Assembly (NCBI GenBank): GCA_949318235.1
Contig: OX439134.1
Coordinates: 31,561,749-31,625,748 of the forward strand
Source of the DNA: Ecdyonurus torrentis
Taxonomy: Eukaryota; Arthropoda; Insecta; Ephemeroptera; Heptageniidae
Direction: 5' to 3'
Length of the DNA: 64,000 nt
The notes below the pieces were generated by a model that saw only the letters and a program-made list of their open reading frames with translations, did no database searches and was not told where the DNA came from. A program made the translations under genes and the position numbers. The stretch's first letter is position 1. The number at the start of each line of letters is the position of its first letter. Positions 26,314 to 37,500 of this stretch are shown here, piece after piece.

Positions 26314-28763
26314 GACTTTGTTATAAAGGGTTTTCCTTATGCTTTTACATGTAAATTTTGACATTATAGCAAAATGACTTTTGCTATAATGAAATTTCAC
26401 TATATTAGAGTTTGCTATAATAAAGTTTTATAGTACTAATAGAAAATAAATTTCTTGCAAGATGTTCCAATATTCTCCTGTCACAGATATGCCAACCTAT
26501 GTATGTTTACCTTGAGCAAAGTGTCGCCATTGTCGAGCTCTCCTTCCTCACTGGAGATAAGGATGGACTGAGTTCCCTCGTTGACTACGTCAGGTGCTAC
26601 CATGTTGAGAGCCTTCTTGAGCACCAGTTCCTCAAGTTCTGACACCTTGGTGTGCTCCACGTCAATGTACAGCTGCACCTGCACAGCGACACATCACGTC
26701 ACGTCAGTACGTTGCCTCCACATGTTTATAGCAACAGTTCTCACTGTTTACATCATAATACATTTAGTACAATCCTCCACTTCTAAAATTACCCATCAAA
26801 GAGACGCTGCTTTGAGAAAATGGTCAACATGTCATCTTTAGTGACAGCAGTGTTGCCAGATTTAACCTTCAGGCGTTCCATGAGGTTAAATCTGGCAACG
26901 CTGCTGTCACTTAAAGTCCTTGTCAACTTACTTTTTTATCATAAAGAATACTAGATTGATAATTACCATACCTTATTATCCATGAGTTAGACACCAACAC
27001 GTTGATTGTGTATTTATTGTTATTTATTTTCTTATTGACTGTTATATCACGTATCTGACGTCACAATGTACCAATGTGGTCATGATAGGGGTAAAGAACT
27101 TGAGGGAGGGGCTTAAATTTATCACGTGACCAGAACGGTGACTGTGATTTGCGGCGGTACATTGTGACGTCAGATACGTGATATAACAGTCAAAAAGAAA
27201 ATCAATAAAAATAAATACAAAATCAACGTGTTGATGTCTAATTCATGGATAATAAGGTATGGTAATTATCAATCTATTATTCTAAATAATAAAAAAGTAA
27301 GTTGACAAGGGCTTTAAGAGACATTTTGACAATTTTCTGCAGGACATAGTAGCACCGTGATGTGTAGATTTAGAGGACGTTGATGTACACTCCTGACGTA
27401 CCTGAGGTTTATCTGCACACACATAGCATGACCTGTGAGGAGGAATAAGGTGTCTCTCTGGTACCAACACGAGACCTCGAGGGTTAGGAGTGCTTTGCAA
27501 GTACACCTAAACATAACACACCATCATATTATATACTTAGTTACAGTATCACATGTTTATACAAAATATTATTTCACTGCTTTCAGTGAGCTTGAGGAAA
27601 ATTAAAAATAACCAATAATAAAAAATTAAAAAAATAAAAACGAAGATCTAATGACAAAAAAATGATAAGTAGAGAGCGCAAAAATAGTTTTTCGACTATT
27701 GCTATTATGTCGACTATTGCTAGTTTTATTTCATATCTCCACCAATCTCAATAAATGGAGCATTTTAAACCAATAAAAAAAACAACCATTTTTTACTATT
27801 TTGAGCTTAGCGACTACAGCACAAAAAAATCGACTATTTTTTGACTATTTTTTACGTTTTTAAGGAAATTTCTTGTAAAAACGTATCAAATTATTTGAAA
27901 ATTTAATATTTATTATAAAAATATATTATACTTAAAAAAAATTAATGTTGATTCAATAAATTTTCATTTTTATCTGCCAAAAAATTGAAAATTAGTAAAA
28001 CAAGATACAAGATATGGACACGCTCGTGGAATTTGAGTATTTAGAATTTACATACTAAAATGTCTCTTTAAGATTAAATTAAATGAGTTTTTACTCACAA
28101 AATTACTTTTTTTATCATTCTATTTAGGCCTATATAAATTTATATTTGAAAAATCGAATTTTTCCGACTTTTTTTTTTTGTATAAAATTGACTATTTATT
28201 GACTATTTGCACCAGAAATCATCGACTATATAGTCAACTATTTTGTCAAAATGGTCGACTATTTTTGCGCTCTCTAATGATGAGAAAACATTTTAAAATA
28301 CTAATGCAATTAAAAAAAAAAAAAAATCACGAACAAGTGCAAGATTGACAACTCACCGTTTTACTTTCATCATAATTTTTCTGGAGGAGTTTGAAGGCTC
28401 TCATCACGACGACAGCAGCGACGATGGCATTGGTGGTGGCAATAGCAGGGATAATGTTGCCAGCCATAGCTAATCAAAACCACAGTAGTTTAGGAAAACA
28501 TTGTATGGTCAATTTAGGAGGGAGATTGCAAATCTGTAGCTATAGTGTTCCTATTTCCAGCATTTTAAAAAACAATCAGGTTATTTTTACACAAATTAAC
28601 CTCTGATATTATTAAAACAAAGAATTAATATCACCATTTGTTTACTTTGTTGTTTGTTTGTTTACATATGACAACAAATGTTGCATGTTTACAAAAAGTA
28701 TGCAAACACAAATACCGTATCAGTTGTATGTGCAGGACCAATGAAAAAAAAATAGGCCTATAT

Positions 28764-28824
<61 letters not shown>

Positions 28825-31800
28825 AGTTTAAAAAAAAATATTTAGAAAATAGTTGGTAGAGATTAGAGCACGTTGAATTGAAAATTAATAAAACGCGAAA
28901 ATTCTCTAATTTATATAGTAAATTGGGACTAGGGATCAAATATTCTAGCTTGAGCTAGTTAAAAAGTAGACGTTAAAGGGATGGAGGTATAGTGTCAAAA
29001 TAAAATACGATGTGCCTAGCATCTCACGTTCTCACACTACGTCAAAGACACAACATTATAAAACAGCATCAGACTTACTCTTTGCCTTAGACCGGTTTCG
29101 TCCTTTACCTAGGACTCATCAGTAAGGCTCGGCAGAGAGCTCTGTACAGCTAGAGATGGCTCACACCACATCTGCTAACTGACTGAGCTGAGGAAGCAAG
29201 TGGCAGTCGCGTTTTTATACGCGATGCCCCCGCAGCTGCACGCGCTGATTGGTTAAAATCGCGCGTGCAAACTCGGCTTGCTGTTTAAAACCTCTCATCC
29301 TCACACTGTAATATAAAATCGTGTCTAAGAGGGGTGTAAGACAGGCAGCCAGCAAGCAATAGTGTCCTCCCCCACTTCCCATATATATAAAGGCCTATAT
29401 ATACCTATATATATTCTTAACTACTGTAAAAAAATTCTTAAGTTCATAAACTCGGTTTACTTGTTACTAAAAATGCACATTACATTTGAATACTGTATCC
29501 ACAGTTGATCAACCTTTTAGTAGCAGAAAACAAGGTTTACGAGCAGCATAAATGTCACAAAATTGTGCATAGAATTCAAATACCCATCCAGAATAACAAC
29601 ATTATTTTTATTTTTAGTTAACTTGCAAATTTGACCCTGAGAACATACATTTTGATATTACATATAGATGCCTCCGCGACAAAGCGAGCATCTACACTTT
29701 CCAGATTTCCGACATAACAACTATCTACACTTTCCGAGCAGCGCTGTAACTTGACTAGCGGCCATATATAAGCTTAACATTGCAGATGCTCGGCGGCGGA
29801 AAGAGTAGATAGTCGTTTTGTCAGAAATCTGGAAAGTGTAGATGCTCACTTTTGATGCAAGGGCATTGATATTTATCAAAGCAGTTTCAATAAGTTACCT
29901 TTAATGTCAAAGCGATTGTGCTGAGTGATATTGAACGCTGCAGCTCTGATGTTAGCGCAAGCAGCAACAAAGTCAAGACTGGATTCATCGTCCTTGTCCC
30001 ACACGAGAGTATCGCTGCTGTCGCCTACTTTCTTGGACAACTGTGCAACACTGTCAGCAAACACTCTGGCGCACTCTGCGACACTCCATACACGTTGGTC
30101 TTTAAGTCCTGCGGGGGCGTCACCACTGCCACCAGCCACTGCAATCAATAATCATCTTATAAGTCAACTGGTCAATAAAGTCTAGCAAAAAATATGTAGC
30201 TTAATTTAAGGGGGTAAAAAATCACGGTTAGGATCAATATCAAAGAAAAGGATAGAAATACCAGCAAGAGCCTTACCACAGAAGTAGTAAGGAGAAGTCG
30301 AGGTCTCATGTGGCACACAGTTTTAGTTATAATATTTATATAAGTGAGAGCTTTTGTCATTGTAATAACATTATCAATCAAAGTAGAGATTTACTTGAGC
30401 ACATCACTGAGTAGAGTATTGTCTTGTATTGTACTGTGATATGTTCAGGCAAATCTCTTCAGTATTGATTTTTACAAAAGTTAGCAGCTTCAGTAGCCAG
30501 TTTAATGTAATTCTTATGTACAGTATATATTAATAATAATATTAAAAAAAAAAAAAAAAAAAAAACTGATTTCAATGTAACTGGCTACTGAAGCTGTGAA
30601 CTTTTATACAAATCAATCAAAGAAGAGATTTACTTGAGCACATCACTGAACAGCATGTAGTCTTGTACTGTACTGTAATGTGCTCAAGTAATTTTCTTCT
30701 TTGATTGATAATGTCACTACAATAATGAATGCTCTCAGTGATATAAACATTATAACGAAACAGTAAACTGTGGTGTGCCACGTCAGACCTCGACCTCTCC
30801 ATACAACTTCTACTGTGGACCCTAGCTGGTATTTCTATTTTTTTATTTTTTTTAATATTGATCACAATAAGTTAGCAATTCAAGCGTTTTTTTATTGATA
30901 ATTATTCTGCCTGTACGCAAAAATCTCTGATAGAAACAAAATAACAAGACTTGAGACTAGCTGCAAGCTCTACATTTGCAAAAACACAACAGGCCAATAA
31001 AGTCAGTAACTAGACGCACCTGCATCAGGTAGATTGCCCCACTCCAGAGGTGTAGGTGGACGTCTTCTCTCCCACAGACGCTCCATGCTCAGCAAGTACT
31101 TGATATCATCGTGGAACAACTTGCGGAACAGTTTCTCAGCGTCGTAACCATGAGCCTTCGCCCACTGACGTGTTGATGTTCTCTCTACGTTGCCGTCTTC
31201 TTGAGCTTTTGATGACATAGCACCTTCTCCTGCATCACCTGGTAAACACAAACATACAGTTTTATAGTCTTGCGTGTGCATATGTCAAGATTGACTTAAA
31301 GCTTCAAGTTGTACAAATGATGTTTGTAAAGCTTGTTTTTCGTGCCCCAATCCACAAAAAAAAATGTCAATCACCTAATGCTTTTTAAATGGAATTGCGC
31401 ATTTTTTGGGAGCAAGGGAACTGGGTTTATGAACATCACTACTGTGTTTTGTAAGCTAGGAATACACAACATTGGGCTCTATCAGATGCACTAATATTCC
31501 AGCTTTTCATCAAAACTAAGAATCATGGAAGTAATTCAGGCTTCATAATAATAGGCTCAACAATATCTAATTGAATTACAAATCCTTTATTATTATTAAC
31601 TGTATTTATTTATTTGTTTCTATTTTAATCACATCAGCAAGTTTGTTTGCACTATTGATGTAAAATGGAATGACTTTGGCGTGATATGGTGACTTTGCTA
31701 CCCCATATTTTTCACTTCCTATTACTCCAATGTCCCTTCCATGTCTTCCGTCTCCCTGTATAAATTTGTAGACAAGCATGATTCAAGCTTTTACACTCTA

Positions 31801-34386
31801 GCGCCGCGATTGGCAGCCAAAATAACTATATTACAAATACTGCTTTACAAAGGTTTGAGGTCTTGTTGTCACTAAGCGCAAGAATTCCGAGTAGTTATCT
31901 CTGTCTACATCATACATTATTTTGTTTCTGACCTTTAGTCAGCCTTATCATATTTTAGTTCAAATTGCCCCCATGCATATCGCAGTGTTCCCTAGAGATG
32001 GAAATTTAAAACAGCGTGTCTAAAAAATCAGCCAAGAGCTGGAAGACATGTAACTCAATAATACTTGCTAATACTCAAGTCTATCAAACGTGTAGTTAAT
32101 GAATGATGAAGCACTCACCGACAGCTTCAGGGTCTGCTGTATCAGGTGACACATCCTCATCAGGGTCTTCCTCTCCAAACAATTGACTGTAGGTAAAAAA
32201 AAAAAAAAAAAAAAAAAAAAAGGTAAATGATTGTTATTGTATGATGATCTATCACCAAAGTAAAGTTTAAGCACAATTTACATGACAGTTAGATAATCCA
32301 CATTAAATAATAACATACTTGAACAGATGTTTGGCCCACACAATGCAGTGAATGGGTTCTGATGGAGTGTTTCTGATGGTACAACCGGGGAATGTGCGTT
32401 GAGCTTGACGTGGCTGACATTCATAGCACTCGGTCTTGCCTTTCAGAATCACCTAAAACAGCAGCAGTCAACAAAATTAAGTTTTTTATTGATGGGCTAA
32501 TTTAATGACATGTGCTAAGGAGTGAGTTACCTGAACATATATCGATGCTTACCCGTCGAAGTGAACCAACTACACTTTACAAATTTCAAGTTCCCCCATC
32601 TAGTTTGCATGTTAAAACGTGTAGAAGCGCCAAACGCAGATCGTTCATTTTGAGTGAAATTTGTAAAGTGTAGTTCGTTCACTTTGACGGGTAAACATCA
32701 ATATGTTTATATCTGAAATATTTTGTATCATTTTTCCATGTAACTTTAAGCCATGTATATATAATAAATACCGTTAGTAAATACCATAAATTACCATTTA
32801 TTAGTGATTTCAATGTTTTTAAAAAGAAATTGAAATCGTTCTTATTAAATAATTCATTTGATAACTTACAAGAATTTTATGATTTTTAAATGTTTAGTAT
32901 AAATAAATTGACAAAGTCAGGGCCCTAGAGTGAGCCCACAGCTATGTTTTTATTGATTTTAATATGAATGTAAAAGTAGCACCAATTGTGCATAATAGTA
33001 TGCAAGTGTTTTGACTTTTTCTGTCTGTTAATTAACCTTGACATATTAACCTTGTATATTGTATAAGATTGAAGGAAAGAGAGAAATAAAGAAATTTTGA
33101 ATGATATGTTCTAATTCTTTGTGTTTAATGAGTAAATAAACAAATTTGAAATTTCGGTATATTATCAATGAGAAGCCAAATTAAACCAGCATGGTTAAGT
33201 TAATGATATAAGGGAACCCAGCAAGTGCTTTACCATAGTGGAGGGAGTCCCATAGTTTGACAAAAATATTGCAAGCACACAGAAAAAAAATAATAATAAT
33301 AATAATAATAAAAAAAAATATATATACAATAATAACAAGCTTTGTTAGTTCAGGGACCCCGCAAAAGAGAGAGAAAAATATTCAAACCCAGGCCGAAATA
33401 TGACACATAGTGCATCGTATGCATGGTGGTATGAACTAGAAGCTCGTAAGCAAATAGAGATTAGTTAATTAATATGAGGGGTTTTTTGGCTTACAAAAGT
33501 AAATTAACTAGCAAAAACGTCACACCAAAAATCCCAAAAAATCTTTTACCTCTCTTTCTTATGTGTTTCTATCTATCTTTTAATTATCAACCTATCGCAA
33601 AGTCGATTTTTTCCTAATTATATATAACAATAATAACAAGGTTAGTTTTTTTAACCTCTGAGCTAGCAAGATTTTCGTTGAGTTATGGGACTCTCTTCAG
33701 TATGGTAAGATCCTTGCTGGTTTTCTCTATCCCTTTCCTTTATATGATCAATGAAAACACAGTAAACTCTAGATTTTGTGAAGTTTAATTCTGCGAATTT
33801 CTAAACTTAATGAAAAGCTCACTTGGATCAGCAGCAGAGTTCAATATAAGCATGCCAATGTTAAAGCACTTGGTTTTGTGAAATGACCATTTTCTGTGGT
33901 CACTTGTGATTTCACAATATTGAGAGTTTAGTGTACTAGGAAAAGTCAACAAGCACACTGATGTGATAGGCTGAGAGCTGATCAAGAGCTTGAGTGCTTA
34001 CGTTTACTCAAAATGCGGAAAAGGAAATGACTGGAAGAGGAAACTACGTGACGGTAAAAGTGGTAGAAAAGTTGGTGCCAGCAGCAAGCTAGGTCTGAGC
34101 TACCTCCTGAGCTATCGTCATGTGGTTCCTTTGCCTCATTTTGAGTAAACATAAACAATCCTTGTCTGAATTGCTGGGTCACCAGCTTAACTTAACCACA
34201 CCTACTCCTTACATACCTGTAAATATTATTATATGTACGTGGCTACGTGCTAGAAGTATAAAAATACACAAAATTATGACCGAAATATATTTTGTTTAAG
34301 CTTTAAAGTATTTGTACTGTAGCCAATTTATTATTAGCCTGTTATTACAAAATATTCTCTACCCAGAGCTCAATTCCTCTTCTTTT

Positions 34387-34417
<31 letters not shown>

Positions 34418-34492
34418 ATCTATTATTATTTGGCAACAAATTTTGTACATATTATACTGTGATTACAGTTTACTGCTGATGCTTATAAACAG

Positions 34493-34524
<32 letters not shown>

Positions 34525-37500
34525 GCATAATTTGACAGGCTCTTGCCCCTTGAAGAAAATTGCAGGCGGCAAATTGCAATGTTGTCCGATGCTTAACAAA
34601 ATTAGGGATGTCTAAATCGTCAGTCTGGTAATGTTTTCCCCTCCCCTTGTTCACCCTGATCTACTCTTTAGCCAATCATCCCATATTGGCTGTTCTCCAC
34701 CAATCCAGCTGCCAGGGTGGATTTTATTTTTTCTTTACTACCCTTAAAGTTCCCGCAATTCTACCGCCTGCAATAAATATTGTAGAACGCGCCGCTACCA
34801 ACTTTCTCTTCACTGCTGCCTGTAGCGGGAGTATAGCAACGCTCTAGCCTTATTATATAGATCAGTGATATTTTATATTAAGAAGATTTTCTTCTTCTTT
34901 ATATTACAGAAACCCCTACAAGTAAGATATACGAGCTTGCACAGTGCAGTTACCTCAACTTGTCCTGTGTAGCCCGCAGTGCCACTCTCAACCAATGGAA
35001 TGTCGGCAGCCAGACACATACGATTGACGTGAGAACGAGCAGCCACGTTGTCAAGAGCGTTCAGAACAAGGTCGAACTTCTTGAAGTATTGGAGACCAAA
35101 CTTACTCCTGAGTTAACATAATTAAATAAAAATCTTATAATTGTAAGATAAAAAACATGTTTATTATCCTAACATACCTAAATATCAGGGTTCGTATTAA
35201 ACCCGGTTTTTTTAATAAAACCGGACGGCAGGTAAAACCGGGTTTTATAGCCCGTTTTTTTTTAATAAAACCCGGTTTTTTAAGTAAAAAAAAAACGTTT
35301 TTTTAATTTTTCCTAATTTTCACAATAGGCCTAATAACATAAAAATAATAAAATAATAAACTCGCATATTTTTTAGTCATTTGAAAAAAACAGCAACAAA
35401 AAACCACATCAAATATCGGATCAATTTTATAGAGATTTATTTATTCAGAATGGAAGTATAGATGGGGAGATTGAGAGGAGAGTGGCGGCAGGTAGGAAAG
35501 TAGTTGGCAGCATGGCAGGATTGGCCAAGAGTGATGCTTTATCAAACAAAGCAAAACTTACAGTGTACAATTCTGTCTTACTCCCAACTATCTTATATGG
35601 TTCTGAATCATGGGTATGTCAGAGTAGGCATATGAGTAGGGTGAATGCTGTTGGTATGAGTTTTCTCAGAAGTATGTGTGGTAAAACAAGATTAGATAGG
35701 GTAAGGAATACTTGGGTGTTGGAGAAATGTGGAGTAAAAGAAACTGTGACTGAGAAGTATGAGAACAGTGTATTACGGTGATTTGGTCATGTTGAGAGAA
35801 TGGGTGATGAAAGAATAGCAAAGCAGGTATTTCATAGTAGAGTGGATGGAAGGAGAGATAGAGGCAGGCCTAAAACATCATGGTCTGAGGTGGTTGGAAG
35901 ATGTTTGAAAAATAAGAATGTACGCAGTATGAAATGCAAAAGGAAATGTATGAAACAAGGTATGAGACTGGCGGAAGCAAGTGAAGTATGTCAGGATAGG
36001 AAGTTGTGGAGGTCTATCACTGGGTCAGGATAAAACATCTGTGTTGTTGGCTTACCCCGAAAGGGATTTATAGCGTCATGATATGTATGTATGTATATTT
36101 ATTCATAGTAATTATAGTAATACAAGTAAATTAAGAATTTCGACTGTTATTATTTTTAGAGAGCGGAAAAATAGTCTTTATAGACTATTGTCAATATTGA
36201 GGCTATTGGGGTTTTTACTTAAATTTTCCACGAATCACACGATTTCAAGCATATATACAAAATTAAAAAAAGACTATTTCGCTACTATTTTAGTCTCCGA
36301 GACTATTTTGGACTTTCAAGACTTTTCGGACTATTTTGCCAATGTTTTTCGATATTTCTGACAAAAATAACGGAATATTTAAAGTAGAACGTGACCGACT
36401 TGGACCGGAAATCGCTAAAAGTAAACCATATTTTCACAATAATTTTTTTAAAATTATTTATTTCCAACATGTTTTGTTGGAACACAATAATTTTCAAATA
36501 AAATCGAGTAAATTTAAAATATTTTTTATTTTTTATTATATTTTTTTTTTGAAAAAAGTTTTAATTTAATAATAATTTTAATTTAAAAAAAGTTTCTTAT
36601 TTGACTACAAATTTCCACTCAAATTTGCATTTACACATTTACATGTATTGTTATCTTTAAGGTGGCGAATAACTTATATTTGATCGTGTTTCACGTGTTT
36701 GACATAATTAAATTTTTAAGTACCAAAGCTTCTTTATTTTGTGTTCATACTTCATACTAAGTCGCCCTAAAAAAAATGTTTTTAGTGGTCTCTGAAGATT
36801 TTTTTATTATTATTTAGACAACGCTATTTTAGACCGATGTAATTTTTTTAGACTATGGAACTTTTTTTTTTTTTTTTTTTTTTTTTTAGGCAATCCTAGA
36901 GACTATTAAGAAAACAGATAAATTCAGACATGTTATACTAATAAATAAAGTCACTAATGAGCTATATAAATTTCAAAGACTATTTTCCGACTATTTTATT
37001 ATTTTAAGAGACTATTTTTCCGCTCTTTTATTAATTATTTTGACTTCTTTTCTTTTTAAACTGGCTTTTTTAAAAAACCGGGTTTTTTAAAAATCTTATT
37101 GCCCGGTTTTTTATAAAAAACCGCCCGGCAAAAATCCAGGTTAAAAAACCCGGTCAAACCCTGCTAAATATCAACGTTGATTTGGCAGGAGTCATTGATT
37201 TTTAATTTATTTTCCATTCACAAAATGACAGCTGCGGGTTTGTGACGTTACAGCTCACAGCTCACTAGTCCACACGCGCGGAAACAAGCGAGCTGTGACA
37301 TAATTAATTGTGAATGGAAAATAAATTAGAAATCAATGACTCCGGCCAAATCAACATTGATATTTAGGTATGTTAGGATATTAGACATGTTTTTTGATCA
37401 AGGTGTTCTACACCTTATGCACACATTAACAAAATATTATGCATATCGATGCTTACCCGTTAAAGTGAACGAACTACACTTTACAAATTTTGTGAAAAAT

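Larger units (their letters stand above)
28830..29395 (-). mobile_element. Ribozyme-bearing retroelement unit, copy 1 (Penelope LTR-like or retrozyme-like)
   Basis: Read on the minus strand, this ~560-bp unit has a GC-rich start, a TATA box (29211-29219), a candidate initiator about 35 nt later, a hammerhead ribozyme (29078-29137) and an AT-rich 3' part ending at TAGAAAATATTT. Nearly identical units occur at 58.94-59.49 and 63.38-63.92 kb, a fragment at 54.97-55.17 kb and a diverged relic at 47.25-47.45 kb. In two of these the 3' part is followed by CTAACCGCGATGGTTTTTTCC, the same terminus that ends the Penelope-like element at 50.47 kb. Hammerhead motifs are known in the LTR-like ends of Penelope-like elements. 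It lies in UBA2 intron 7. Confidence 0.75.
35186..37163. mobile_element. hAT-like element with CAGGGTT ends and an exact 8-bp target duplication
   Basis: The element starts CAGGGTTCGTATTAAACCCGG and ends AAACCCGGTCAAACCCTG. It is flanked by CTAAATAT on both sides (35178-35185 and 37164-37171), and removing it restores the MITE sequence seen elsewhere. An 8-bp duplication and CA.GG-type ends are hAT hallmarks. Subterminal regions repeat AAAACCCGGTTTT motifs. No transposase is present; it instead carries a LINE fragment and another hAT-like MITE. Confidence 0.9.
35145..37415. mobile_element. GTAGAACACCTTGAAC-family MITE, copy 4, split by a nested insertion
   Basis: The left arm (to 35185) and the right part (from 37164) together form the same palindromic MITE seen at 18.1 kb. 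It is interrupted at CTAAATAT by a 2-kb hAT-like element. It lies in UBA2 intron 2. Confidence 0.8.

Noticed and set aside
28391..28606. Plus-strand frame starting [16 protein letters not shown], seen three times
   Set aside because: It looks like a signal peptide but is the antisense of UBA2 exon 8 and its copies at 54579 and 58535.
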